Shown here: in pieces, positions 1 to 11,284 of the stretch
Position numbering within the stretch: the stretch's first letter is position 1
Layout of the letters: every line of letters starts with the position of its first letter
Assembly: GCA_017893485.1 (NCBI GenBank)
Contig: CM030364.1
Coordinates: 43,828,109 to 43,892,108 of the forward strand
Length of the DNA stretch: 64,000 nucleotides
Source: Hemerocallis citrina
Taxonomy: Eukaryota; Streptophyta; Magnoliopsida; Asparagales; Asphodelaceae
Direction: 5' to 3'
Made by a program: the position numbers and the translations under genes
Notes under the pieces: model-generated
Databases searched by the model: none
What the model saw: the letters and a program-made list of their open reading frames with translations, nothing else
Told to the model about the DNA's origin: nothing

Positions 1-1570
1 TCTTTCAACCAAAATGCACTAAGTCCACATTTTAGAAGAATTCCCAGAAACACATTAAAATCTGATTGTTTTAAACTTTACACCGAAATTAGAGATGCTT
101 TAATTGCACTCTTGTATTCTTTAACTTATAGGGTATCGTTAACTTTTGATTGTTGGAAAGGTTGTAACGATATTCCGATGATGGGATTAACTTGTCATTG
201 GATAGATAGTGATTGGATGATTCAAAAGAGAATCATCTCACTTTTGTCTTTACCGTATCCCCATAGTAGTTTAGTTATTGCACATCGTATTTTAGAAGTT
301 TGTGATATCTTTCATATTCGTGATAAACTTTTTACTATTAATTTTGATAATACATCTAACAACAATGCTTCAATTAGTATATTAAAAACACAATTAGATC
401 CTCCATGTTTAGAAATTTTTTATATTAAATGTGCGTGTCATATTTTAAATTTATGTGTACAAGATGTATTGAAATTAGCCGATCCATATAAAACTTCAAT
501 TAGAAATTGTGTACATTTTATTGCATTGAGTGGTCGTATGCTTCAAGAATTTAAAAGATGGTGTAAAGCTATGTGAATATATTTTAGAAAATTTCCTAAA
601 GATGTTAAACACTGATGGAACTCTACTTTTGATTTACTTAATGTTGTAACTCAATACAAAGATATTATAAACGATTTTTTTCGTGCAAAAAATATGGAAA
701 TTTTCAAATGACTCCCAAATCATGGTATTTTTTCAAATCTTTATTATGATTTTTAGAACCTTTTAAAACCGCAACTGTAAAGTCTTCTGCATCTTATGAT
801 TCTACTTCTAATAGTTTTTTTATGTCAATCATTACTATGATGCAAACTTTTTAAGATATGATTTCAGACGAATACATTAGTCATATTGTTGTTCCTGCTT
901 ATGATTTTTTTTTGAAGTATTTTAATCCTCCTCCTATGTTGTATTATATTACTACTGTTATGGATCGTCGTATCAAATTAGCGGGTACAAAGAGTTTGAT
1001 TGAAATATTTTTACTTTACTTGGAGAAGATTCTGAACATAAATGTAATGAATTTGTAGCTAGCTTTTAAAAGACATTGAATAACTTGTATGATTGTTATG
1101 ATAGAACTTTTGTATTTAGTAGTACAACTAGTATAGGTACTTCTTCTTCTACTACTGCTTGAGGTAAGGGTAAGAGTACATTAGAAGATGCCACATCTAA
1201 TTTACTTGCTCGTATTCAATCAAAAAAACCTAGGACTAATGCACCTAATGAATTAAATTGGTATAATCAAAAAGATAATGAGAGTTCTAGTAGTAAGATT
1301 GAAGTGCTACAATGGTAGAAAGAACACGAAAATCTTTTTCCTATTCTTTCACATATGGCTAGGGATATACTAACTCCTCCTGTCTCCATAGTTACTTTAG
1401 AGAGTGCTTTTTCTACAAGTGGCAGAGTTCTAACAGATTTCAGGAATCGCTTAAAACCGGATATGTTGAAGATGCTCGTCTGCACTGAAGATTGGATGAA
1501 GGCGGAAGACCAGACTCAAGAAAAAGCGGCATCTACATCAACAAGTGGTAGCAGCTCGCCTGAAGTCTAA
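1..1570 (+). pseudogene. hAT transposase (RICESLEEPER/Ac-like), multiply interrupted
   Basis: Reading runs in frame from base 1 to a TGA at 574-576 and includes the central hAT motif LTFDCWKG (about 142-165) and CACHILNLCVQD (about 433-468). Family similarity then continues through further stops: the WNST region near 615, a block from 858 containing the PPPML and MDRRIKLAG motifs, and a C-terminal hAT dimerisation domain at 1355-1570 with ESAFSTSGR and LKPDMLKMLVCTEDW. At least five in-frame stops or shifts make it non-functional. No ATG start is visible because the 5' end is off-window. The protein would have been a nuclear DDE-type transposase. Family assignment is firm; the exact subfamily is not. 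Confidence 0.85.
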
Positions 1571-2370
1571 CAACAAGATTAGTAAATAAAAAACTTGTAT
1601 TTGAATGTAAAAAACTTGTAAGCATTTCATAGTAGTTGTAATTTTTTTTTAAGCCAAGTTCTAAAAAAAAAGTATAAAATATTAATTTGTACAAATTTCA
1701 TACAAGTTGAAATTAATAATATATACAATTTTGTTTAATTTTTAATCTCTTCGACTCTTAAACTTGTTGTACACTTGTTATTTATTTATTTATTTTTTAG
1801 GTTAAAAGAGACGGAAAAAAAAAAAACTTGTTTTGAATAATATATACAATTATATAAAAAGTCATAGTAGTTGTAAATATTTGTTAAAGTGAACTTGTAA
1901 TTTTTTTTTATATAAAATAAAAACTTCTCCTAATTTCATATAAGTTGAAATGAATAATATATACAATTTTGTTTAATTTTTAATCTCTTAGACTCTTATA
2001 CTTGGAGTACAAATTTTATTTTATTTATTTTTTAAGGTTAAAAGAGATGAAAAAACTTGTATTTGAATGTAAAAAACTTGTAAAAAATTCATATTAGCTG
2101 AAATGAATAATATATGCAATTTTTTAAGTGAATTTGTAATTTTAAAAAAAAAAGAAAAAAAAATTAAAATCTAATCAGGCCAACCAGCAATCCGGCCCGA
2201 CCCAACACGGGTACAGCCCGAATGGGTTCGCGTGTTGGTCGGGTCGAAGTTTTCACTTTCAAATCCGACCCGGTCCGATTAAACTCATGACCAGACCCGA
2301 ACCCGCCAACTTTCTTCAACCCACATGGGTCCGACCCAACCCGGTCCGCTTTATCCGAATTCCAACCCTA
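1..2370 (+). mobile_element. hAT DNA transposon, 3' portion, decayed
   Basis: The element enters from the left edge. It holds a broken hAT (Ac/Tam3 superfamily) transposase, an AT-rich 3' untranslated stretch rich in repeats of the type AACTTGTATTTGAATG (about 1580-2160), then a GC-rich subterminal block full of CCCGACCC/CGGGTCGG motifs (2170-2350). It ends near 2370 in CCAACCCTA, the complement of a TAGGGTTGG-type hAT terminus. The left terminus and the 8-bp target duplication lie outside the window, so the right boundary is an inference from the motif. A second copy of the last part starts at 34162. Confidence 0.75.
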
Positions 2371-3044
2371 ATCCAAGGACAATGACTTTCTTTAATATTC
2401 CAGCAAGCAGTTACCATAATTGGCCCCACCGAACCGAATATTAACTAGTAATGGTCCCTCATTGTGTATAGTAGGGAATACACATTCGCTTACTAGCTGT
2501 AAGTGCATGAATCACAGTCTCCTCTCTCTACCAATTACTTTGTAAAGAAAGTCCAAGGGGAGAAAGTCGAAGAGGTCACCTCTCTCATCGATACTTTGAT
2601 TCCTTATCCTGCTGTTTTAAGCCTGCCTTTTAATATAACCCTCAAATAAGAGTCAATTTGCTGAGATGAGCTTCCGGATTTTGTGCCTGACATTTTCTTT
2701 ATGTTCATACATGTGTAGTCTAAAATTGATACATCACATGATCATCATCTGATGTATCTTTACCTATTATAATGACGGACACCCTTGGACATTGATATTT
2801 ATTTTATCTTTTGCTCGAGTCATGGTAATTATCTCAATGATGAATTAATCAATTGTTAGGATTAATGAATTAGGCTGTCTTTTCCCAGCAGATATGTATT
2901 AGAGGTACCGTATTAGTTTTCTTTCAGGAAGCAAGTGCCAATTATTGTTAGGATTATAAAATTTTAAAATGTTATGAATTTTTTTTTAATAAAAGTTTAA
3001 AAAGGGAGACAGGTTGAAAAGAGATGAGCAATATATCGTATCTA
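2371..3044. other. Non-coding spacer between hAT end and Helitron
   Basis: No supported gene. The sequence is AT-rich with scattered stops in all frames and is repeated at about 35098-35757. It may be host intergenic DNA or an unrecognised older element. Confidence 0.5.
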
Positions 3045-3327
3045 TCTATATAATAAAATACAAAGAAAGTTATCAAGTGGTTCTCCTTCAATAGAGTTGA
3101 AATCAATGGTCCGGATCTAACCTCACAAAACATATTTTTCCGTCCAAAAGTTTCTTCCAAAATTCAAATTCAAACCTACCCAAAACAACTCCTTTATTTA
3201 TTTATTTATTTCTCTCGCTCTCTCTTTCTCTCTTTCTCTCATTCTCTCTTTATTTACTTAGAAATTTATATTTTCAGATTTCGGATTTATAAATTTTTAG
3301 ATTTTGTATGGATTTTTTAATACTCAT
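3045..3327 (+). mobile_element. Helitron H1, 5' part (split by Tat-1)
   Basis: It begins TCTATATAATAAAA, a typical plant Helitron 5' end starting with TC, after a CGTA flank. It contains a CT-rich tract (3205-3255). The element is interrupted at 3327 and continues at 26508-26773, where it ends in CTAG. Total length without the insertion is about 549 bp, so it is a non-autonomous Helitron with no Rep/helicase coding. The matching uninterrupted copy is 35758-36299. Confidence 0.7.
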
Positions 3328-4089
3328 TGTGGTAGGGTAAAAATTGCTTGGGGCCCAACCAGGGCCCAATACAACTCTTACTCAGAAATGGTGGAAACGG
3401 CAGTCTAGTTCGGCTTCGAGCCACTGCAAGTTCGATGCCGAACCACAAGTTCACCCCCACAGATATGGTCTCCTCGTATCCGATGAGCAGCGATGGCCCT
3501 CGACCTCCGATCCACGACAGCCCTCCGGGCCGTCCGCCCCTCTGGGTGTAGAATGAGGATGACCTGGCACAGCCTGGGCCACCAGATCCTCCCGGAAGCA
3601 CATGAGCCCCATGATCTGCCATGTCAGCTCCAAATACCACCAAGGGCTTTGCCGCGTCAGCCCTATACCACTCCTGGTACTGCCACGTCAGGCCCATGGG
3701 CTTTCGGGTTCAGACCCGGCCCCCAAGCGGATCCAAACCCGGTTAGAATTCTCTATAAATACTAGACCCTCACCCACCTTTAGAGGTAACCAATCTTTTG
3801 CCACTTAAATTCACCTAGTTATTGCTACTCTCTCACAGAGACTGAGTAGATCGTCGGAGGGTCCGCCACCGGGATAAACCTCGGTGTTTCAGGACCGTCT
3901 GCAGGTACACAAGACCTCGGATCCGAACCCTCTGATCCGAGCCGAGGCATCCACTTCACTCCGAGTCCTTTGCAGGAGCCGCCAGGTCACTCCGAGGGTC
4001 GTCTGACAAGCAGCTTTCTCCTTCAATATAAATTGAGTCCGAACTCACACCTGGTGAATCCACACGTCTCCCAGAAATAAACCGCATCA
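3328..4089 (+). repeat. Tat-1 5' LTR
   Basis: 762 bp, starts TGTGGTAGGG and ends CCGCATCA, followed at once by the primer-binding region. It pairs with 25726-26502. Relative to the 3' LTR it carries about 17 extra bases near 3527 and lacks about 31 bases near 3690 that the 3' LTR has. It should contain the promoter and the start of the genomic RNA. Confidence 0.93.
3753..3761 (+). promoter_or_regulatory. TATA box of the Tat-1 5' LTR
   Basis: CTATAAATA lies 337 bp before the LTR end. The same motif is at 26166-26174 in the 3' LTR and at matching places in the other Tat LTRs (55216-55224; antisense 37685-37693). This shared position supports a real U3 promoter. Confidence 0.7.
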
Positions 4090-4092
4090 GGT

Positions 4093-4109
4093 TGGCGCCG
4101 TCTGTGGGA
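4093..4109 (+). other. Tat-1 primer-binding site
   Basis: TGGCGCCGTCTGTGGGA starts three bases after the 5' LTR. It begins TGG, as expected for pairing with a tRNA 3' CCA end, and is the form commonly seen in Tat/Retand elements; it is not the initiator-Met type. The tRNA species was not assigned because that needs a tRNA comparison. Confidence 0.75.
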
Positions 4110-4167
4110 ACTGCTTCAGAAGCCGACCCGAGCACGACCATCAAGGCACCTCGATAGCCGAACTCTC

Positions 4168-5622
4168 ATGGCCTCCAAGGGCAAGGGGGCTGCTTCCTCC
4201 GTCAACCGACGGGACTCGCCCCCACCAACCGCTAACGCTGATCCACACCCTTCAAAACACAGGGCTCACCACCAGGGGTCCCAAAGGAGCGTCACCCGTC
4301 AGGTCCAGCCCGATCTACGAGGAGTAATCGTCAACCGGCAGATTAGCCGCAGCAGGGGAAGGGCCGCTTCCAACCCGGCCCCGAACCATCCGAGACCGCC
4401 GCCCAAGGGACAGAGGTCAGCACTCAGCCGCATCGAAAGGCAGCCTTCAGACCGACCAAACAGGGTCGAGGGAGCCCCCGTCACTCACAAGGAGTTCCAA
4501 GACTTCCGGAGAGAAATTCTCGGGGCCCTCCGACGGGCCCCCAGGGAGGAAACCCTCCACTTCCAAACCGGATCGGATGCCGAGACCAGCATGTCGCGCC
4601 CGTCAACAATCCAGCCAGAAGACGATGGCGTACTCCTAAGGCACCTCCAAGAAATGGAGGATCGCCTCGATCATATAGGAGACGGCGACCGACAAGCGGC
4701 TCAGGGATACAGACCTGTCCGTCCTCCCTTCTCCGCCCCCATCCTCCAAGCGGAAATACCCAGAAATTTCCGACCACCTCAATTCGAGACCTACGACGGC
4801 GAGGGAGATCCCGCTGATCACATGGAGGGTTTCAAAACCCTCATGATGATTCACAGCGCCTCGGATCCCCTGCTATGCCGAGCCTTCCCCGCCCTACTTC
4901 GGGGTCCGGCTAGTGAATGGTACTCGAAACTCACCCCCAGCTCCATTTACTCCTTCGACCAACTAGAGGGCAATTTTCTTGCCCACTTCGTCACCAGCCG
5001 AAAGGCGGAAAGGACCAGCGCCTCTTTACTTGGACTCAGACAGATAGAGGGAGAGTCACTCAGAGTGTTCGTCCGGAGGTTTACCACGGAGGCAAGATCG
5101 GTCTCCTCTCTTGATCCAGGCGTCACCTCTGCGGCATTTCGGCACAACGTCCGTCATAGACAATTGAAAGCTTCTCTGGCGAAGAGATCCCCCGTCAACT
5201 TTCCCGACCTCCTCAACAGGGTTGAGAAATACATTAGAGCAGAAGAGGCCCTTAGCCCCGAAGATGCTAGGGAGGCCACCGGGAAGGGAAAACGGAAGGC
5301 CGAAGAAGTCGAACCATCAAAGAAGGCTCCGAGGGACGCGGGGCCCACGAAGAAGGTCCCGCCGGTCCCCCGCTTCGAGAGGTACACTCCCTTGACACAT
5401 AGCGTATCTGCCATCCTCTTAGAAATCGAAGACAAAGGCCTCGTCCGACTACCTCCCCGACCTAATAACAACAGGAATCAAGATCAGCGCTTCTACTGCC
5501 GCTTCCACAGAGATCGTGGGCACGAAACCGACCAATGCCGAGCCCTGAAAGACGAAATTGAGGAACTCATCTCACGAGGGTTCCTCCGACAGTTCACCCG
5601 AGAAGGCCGACGGGATCGGTGA
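4168..5622 (+). pseudogene. gag: Tat-1 gag (ends at an in-frame TGA)
   Basis: ATG at 4168. The capsid-type retrotransposon gag domain lies around residues 195-340 (RNFRPPQFETYDG, AFPALLRGPASEWYSKL). A zinc-knuckle-like region near residue 450 has the form C-x2-H-x4-GH-x4-C (YCRFHRDRGHETDQC), usual for the Tat clade. The stop TGA at 5620-5622 is in frame with the protease that follows at 5722, so it is best read as a nonsense mutation in one gag-pol frame. Gag would package the element RNA in cytoplasmic particles. The gag part itself is complete; the polyprotein is not. Confidence 0.85.
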
Positions 5623-6300
5623 GATGATAGGAACCGGAGACTTTCGCCTCCGAACCCTACTTCGACCCACCTCCGTGGTCAGGATCTCGAGTCAGAGGGA
5701 ACCGCAGATACGCCATTCATCTTGCACTGTGTCCACGGAGGGCCGATGGGAGGAGGGTCAAATACATCCCGAAAAGCCTTCATCCAAGAGGCGAATGCTG
5801 TCCAAAACAACCCCTCGTCCAAGCTACAACCAGGGCCAGTCTCCTTCTCAGGAGAAGACCTCGAAGGCATTCACCTACCCCACTGCGATGCCCTCGTCAT
5901 CAGCCTCCACATGGCTAACTGTGAGGTTCGCCGAATCCTCGTTGACAATGGTAGCTCAGTTAATATTCTTTTCCTCAAAACCTTCGAGAGCCTCAAGTTA
6001 CCCGGTGGAAAGCTCAAGCTCGCCGGACACACGTTACATGGATTCTCCAGCGCCCCTGTCGTAATAGAAGGGATTGTTACCCTCGACGTCACCGCAGGAT
6101 CGGCTCCTGTCAAGAGGACCGAATCCATGGATTTCATGATTGTCAACATCAAGGCAGCTTACAACGCCATTCTCGGCCGACCCGGACTGAGCTCCCTCCA
6201 AGCGGTACCTTCAACCTACTATCTAAAACTCAAATTTCCCACCCCCAAGGGGTCGGCATCGTCCGAGGTAGCCACGAAGCGGCGCGGTCATGCTATATAA
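5623..6300 (+). pseudogene. pol: Tat-1 aspartic protease region of pol
   Basis: This continues the gag frame after the TGA. It contains HCVHGGPMGG (about 5725), the AP active-site variant VDNGSSVNILF (about 5940) and the AILGRPGL element (about 6170) of a retropepsin. DNGSS in place of DSG/DTG is common in Tat proteases. A one-base deletion in a G run near 6251 shifts the frame, giving a premature TAA at 6298-6300, while downstream similarity continues in the next frame. Processing of the polyprotein is therefore lost in this copy. Confidence 0.8.
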
Positions 6301-8395
6301 CCGCCGTCGGAGGGGGTGTATTCCCTCTCGACGCCGCTGAACTCGAACCCGAGAGGGATGACCCAGCTCCCAAGCCTGTCGACGAACTAGAAGAGGTCCT
6401 GTTCGACGCCGAGGATGAATCAAAGTGGTTCCGGGTAAGCCGCTCACTCACCCAGGACTTGAAAACAGGCATCATCGCCTGCGTCCGTCGCAACGTTGAT
6501 CTCTTCGCTTGGAAGCCCTCCGACATGCCCGGGATCTCCGAAGACTTGATTATGCATCGGCTGAGCGTCATCCCTGACTCTAAGCCGGTCGTCCAAAAGA
6601 GGCGCAAAGTCGCCCCGGAGAGACAACAAATTGTGAAGACAGAAGTAGACAAACTCTTGTCCGCTCGATTCATTCAGGAAGTTAGCTACCCCGAGTGGTT
6701 GGCCAATGTTGTTATGGTGAAGAAGGCAACGGGGGGTTGGCAGATCTGCATCGACTTCACGGATCTTAACAAAGCATGTCCGAAAGATCCCTTCCCCCTC
6801 CCCCGCATCGACGCTTTAATCGACGCAACCTCGGGGCATGAGCTGCTGTCCTTCATGGATGCATTTTCGGGGTACAATCAGATCCGGATGTTTCCACCAG
6901 ACATCTCCAAAACCTCGTTCGTCACCGACCAGGGTCTTTATTGTTACCGCGTTATGCCCTTCGGGCTGAAAAACGCCGGAGCCACGTACCAACGGCTCGT
7001 CAATAGAATCTTCAAAGACCTGATCGGCCGCAACGTGGAAGTCTACGTCGACGACATGCTCGTCAAAAGCCGGGCCGGACCGGACCACGTCGCCGACCTC
7101 GAAGAAGCCTTCGGTGTCCTCCGACATCACAACATGAGGCTCAACCCGGCTAAATGCGCCTTCGGCGTCTCCACTGGGAAATTCCTGGGGTTCATCATCA
7201 GCCAACGCGGCATTGAGGCAAACCCCAAGAAAATCCAAGCCATTATGGACATGTCCCCCCCTCGGAATGTCAAGGAGGTTCAGAGGCTCACGGGCCGGTT
7301 GGCAGCAATCGGCCGTTTCCTCTCCAAGTCAGGGGAGAAGTCTCTTCCCTTCTTCAAGGCCTTACGCGGAAAAGGGGGCTTCGAGTGGGGTACCCATCAA
7401 CAAGAAGCCTTCGAACAACTGAAGCAATACCTCGCCAACCCACCTCTCCTCAGCAAACCCGAGCCAGGCGAGCCGCTTTGGCTATACCTGTCAGCCTCGG
7501 ACAACGCCCTCAGCGCTGTCCTCATCCGAGAAGAGGAAGGAGTCCAAAGGCCATTGTATTATGTGAGCAAAGTACTACTCCCAGCCGAGACGAGGTACGC
7601 AAAGATAGAGAAGGTGGCTTATGCCTTAATCATGGCAGCCCAGAAACTCCGTCCTTACTTCCAGGCCCACTCCGTCCAAGTACTGACAGACCAGCCACCA
7701 AAGACTGTCCTTCACAAGCCCGAAAACTCCGGCCGCTTTGTCAAGTGGTCAATTGAGCTGAGTCAGTTTGACATCAGCTATCATCCGAGGGTGGCTATTA
7801 AAGGACAGGCCCTCGCCGAATTTATAACTGAATGCACCGCCTCCGAGCAGCCCAGCATCGAGGGCTCAGATCCGACCTGGGAAATCTTTGTCGACGGCTC
7901 ATCCTGCGAAACCGAGAGCGGAGCAGGCATCATCCTTAATGGCCCCAACCAATTCCTACTTCAATACTCCCTTCGCCTCAACTTTCCGGCCTCCAACAAC
8001 GAGGCAGAGTACGAGGCCATGATCGCCGGATTGACCCTCGCCTACCGAGCCGGAGCCAAGCAAATCCGGGCCTTCAGCGATTCTCAGCTCGTGGTCAACC
8101 AGATCACCAGAGAATACGAAGATCGCATGATAAGATATTTGGCGGCAGTCCGACGACTCCTGGCGTCCTTCAGCTGTGCCACAGTTATCAGAGTCCCCAG
8201 GGAACAGAATGCTCAAGCAGACGCGTTATCCAAACTCACCTCTTCCTCCTTCGAGGGTCTCGATCAGACAGCACTCATAGAAATCCTCTTGAAGCCAAGT
8301 ATCAATGACTTAGAGCCGGAGGCGATGTGTGTGCAAGATGATACCAGCCCAGACGACTGGACCACTCCCCTCCGAAGATTCTTAATCATTGCCGA
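6252..8395 (+). pseudogene. pol: Tat-1 reverse transcriptase and dual RNase H (cut by Tekay-1)
   Basis: One open frame. RT motifs: WQICIDFTDLNKACPKD (about 6740), FMDAFSGYNQI (about 6855), FVTDQGLYCYRVMPFGLKNAGATYQ (about 6920-6995) and the catalytic YVDD (about 7043). It is followed by the usual gypsy RNase H (about 7470-7830) and then an additional archaeal-type RNase H beginning IFVDGSSCETESGAG (about 7885) with the NNEAEYEA and FSDSQLVV motifs. Two RNase H domains are a Tat-clade hallmark. Coding stops where Tekay-1 entered between 8395 and 8396; the frame resumes at 19189 after the duplicated GCCGA. Confidence 0.9.
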
Positions 8396-11168
8396 TGTAA
8401 CGCCCCGAATCCCAATTTACTGAATTCGAGATGTTCTTCAGGATCTTTTCGCTTTCTTCACATACAATTTTACAAGGAATTTTAAAACTTTACTTTTACA
8501 TCAAAGTTTACAACATATTACATTTGAATTTACACAGCGGAAGCAAAATATACAATATTTACATAAATGAACAACAACATAATGAACTCTTTGTGCATCC
8601 ATTCCTCTTACATGTAATTATCCTGCATAAAACACTGTGGGTACGTCAGTTTATTCAACCGACGATAATTATACATGGCCATCCTCTCTATGCCAGAAAC
8701 AGTATAATGAATCTCATTTCTTACAAATCACAAACTGGTTCAACATAAGCATGCAAATAAGGGGGAACTTTTAATGATGTCGTGTTGTGATTGTGCACTT
8801 AAATCCTTAATGCAATTTACTTAATTAACATGACACTAATGCGCACTTGTTCGAATTCTATGTATCCCATACTACATAGGTTCGAGGGCAAGCCTCTTAA
8901 ACGATCTTCATTCTTTTGTAGGGTTCAATCCCCCGCCATGACTTATTCTACTTCTGTAATTCCAATGAGTATCCTAGATGAATCTATGAGTACAAGCATG
9001 TATCCTGGCCCCTGGAGTAGAATTTCGCGCCATGTCTTGACTCGTCAAGCATGCATTCTGCGACAATTCAGCCTCCTCCCTGAACACACTCCTCTTGCAG
9101 TCACCAAAATATCCCACAAGCGTGACTAGAGTCCGATCATTACTGAGTTGTGCCCGTGCCATGTCTTGACTCATCAAGCATGCATTCTGCGGCTCACACA
9201 CCCGCACCGTACCCTAGCTCTCATACTCATGTTTTTCTCTCACCTTCATCACCTCCACACTATGTATTTAAGTTACATTAGAATCATGAATAAAATCAAG
9301 CTCTAGAGTTAGCCTCTCCATCAACCGGACTTATCATTTCATTTCACTTGACCAACCTGGTCTAATTCTCAATATCATTTCATTCACTGCCGGGGAGACT
9401 TAGCTACTCTTTCGTTCAATTTCAAATTCACAATATCCAATGGAGCATCATCAGCTCATAATTCATTTTAGAGTCTCACAGACTTCCTTTTCATGATTTA
9501 GCCTTTCATAATTATTCATAAAATTCTCAATTCTCATCTATGATTCCTTTCGCATAACTCATGCAGCCATAATCAGAATCCATCAATGAAAGCATAAAGT
9601 TCATCATTATCAACAGTGAAATACATGAATCAAATTGTCGAAGTCCTCTCTGTACAGTCGACCTAGGAAGGTACCAGTCGACTTATACAGTCACACAGTA
9701 TCATCACAGTTGCTCGGGATAGTCGACTGTTGCACTCAACCAGTCGCCTGTCCCGCAACCGTTCATATTCACAATATTATCCACATGACAGTCGACTGGT
9801 AAGTAATCAGTCGTTTGTCCTGGAGATTTCAACAGCAATATTTCTAAGTCCAGATCAGTCGACTTGCCACATGCATCGGTCGACTGGACAGACCCATTTT
9901 AATTTGGGAATTTACTTACAGTTTCTTACATATACTTGCATCATGATATCAATTAACAATATATACCAATTCATGTTTCATAAACAGAGTTCCTCTTGTT
10001 CAGTAGCATTCACAGCACAATTTTCCCAGTTATTAACATGCTCTTTAGAGAAACTACTCTAAACATGCATTCACATTGCTCATACTTACATACGACAATG
10101 GGGATATAAATTTCAAGTCATCATCATGGGTCTACATAAATAGAATATCTTTATTCGGGGAACTATCAAACAATCACTTTCAGAACGAGCACCAGTCGAC
10201 TTAACCCCAAGTCAGTCGACTGAGCCGACAACTTCAGATATTTATCACCTTTAGTTCTTTTTGTTTGTCTACCTTCCCTCCATCATATGTGTCATAGGGA
10301 AAAACATACATTTAATAATCACACCATCATGGCTATTCATACACATTTTATCAGCACTTTATAAAAGTAAATGTCTCGTATCAGTCGGCTGGCTCATATG
10401 GCAGTCGACTGTACCGACAGTCTCGCCTCAAATTAATAGCATGTTCAAGCAATTTCTACCGCATTCAATTCTCTTTTGTAACATGGTATCCATCATGACA
10501 ATTATAGTATTACTCCTACGTTAGAAGTCCTGAGAAACACCCACCTTTTATGAAGAAAAATAACGAAATCCCGCAAGTCCTTCAATATAGCGCAGCACTT
10601 CTTGTTCCTTTGCTCCACTCCGACTCCTCAGCAATGCTGCTTGCCTCCACAGGAAACTCCCACACAACTCTCAGATACTCTTAAAATCTCAGGAATTTTA
10701 GTGTAAAAAGATAGGGATTAGAAGGGGGTATTTATATTAGAAGATAAATAGAATGAAGGGTTGAGATCTATTAGGGAGTTGAAGAAACAAGGGCTGAGAT
10801 TAAATCGGAAGTTTAGAAACTACCCACACCTCAAAAATGTAACCACCCATGATCTCACCCATCACTCCACAATCCGGTCAAGAAGTGTGTTCATTGCATG
10901 TGTACATAAAGTGCACGTGTAGGCACAAGTCACACTACAATATGTACATTAAATACCCGGGAATAAAATAGAGTAAGAAATGCTACATTACAAGTTGTAG
11001 AAAATAGTAAGAGGGTTTAAATTCATGGGCTTAAAACCAATTTGGGCCAAACTAGTTATTTTGTAGAAATAAGTACATTAATGCTTTATAAAACGATGTT
11101 GAAAAAAATACTAGTCAATAATATTGCACAAGTATACTATATATATATTAAAAAGTCAGGGTATTACA
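8396..11168 (-). repeat. Tekay-1 3' LTR
   Basis: 2773 bp. It is the 3' LTR because the element lies on the minus strand. It contains a cluster of paired GTCGAC palindromes (9655-10411). Open frames in it, such as those at 8431-8748 and 8830-9129, recur identically in the other LTR and resemble no protein family, so they are not called genes. Confidence 0.95.
9655..10411. repeat. Six paired CAGTCGACTG-like palindromes (3' LTR copy)
   Basis: Twelve copies of CAGTCGACTG or a close variant form six pairs, starting at 9655/9675, 9720/9741, 9789/9808, 9856/9877, 10193/10213 and 10382/10402. Start-to-start spacing within pairs is 20, 21, 19, 21, 20 and 20 bp. The first four pairs are 65, 69 and 67 bp apart, and the fifth follows at 337 bp, about five such steps. 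Sequence between the sites is not repeated, which argues against simple tandem duplication and suggests paired protein-binding sites. Confidence 0.8.
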
Positions 11169-11183
11169 TCACTCCCTCCTTAG
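11169..11183 (-). other. Tekay-1 polypurine tract
   Basis: On the minus strand AGGAGGGAGTGA directly abuts the start of the 3' LTR, as expected for the plus-strand DNA primer. The same tract, with one change, lies next to the related LTR at 62822. Confidence 0.8.
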
Positions 11184-11284
11184 AATAGTTCCGTCCCCGG
11201 AACTACAGCCAAGAACGAGACGAAGAACACAACAACAAGAGATACAAAATATACAGATACAAAATACAAACAATAAGACAATCA

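Larger units (their letters stand above)
1451..3327. repeat. Duplicated segment, copy 1 left part (hAT 3' end to Helitron H1)
   Basis: This stretch aligns base by base with 34162-36030: the end of the hAT reading frame, its 3' region, about 0.7 kb of non-coding sequence and the first part of a Helitron. Small substitutions and indels separate the copies. Copy 1 is cut at 3327 by the Tat-1 retrotransposon and resumes at 26508. The homology starts inside the hAT coding region, not at an element end, so this is a segmental duplication and not two independent insertions. Confidence 0.85.

Noticed and set aside
3317..3808. Several overlapping 60-126 codon frames on both strands of the Tat-1 LTR, repeated at 25691-26221
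   Set aside because: They fall entirely inside the LTRs and recur because of LTR identity; no family match.
8431..9207. Open frames of 77-105 codons in the Tekay-1 LTRs, repeated at 16452-17228
   Set aside because: They recur only because the LTRs are identical; no family motif, poor composition, and position inside LTRs.
9655..10411. Interpretation of the GTCGAC pairs as a CRISPR-like array
   Set aside because: Plant nuclear retrotransposon context, palindromes of only 10 bp, irregular spacing between later pairs, and no cas genes.
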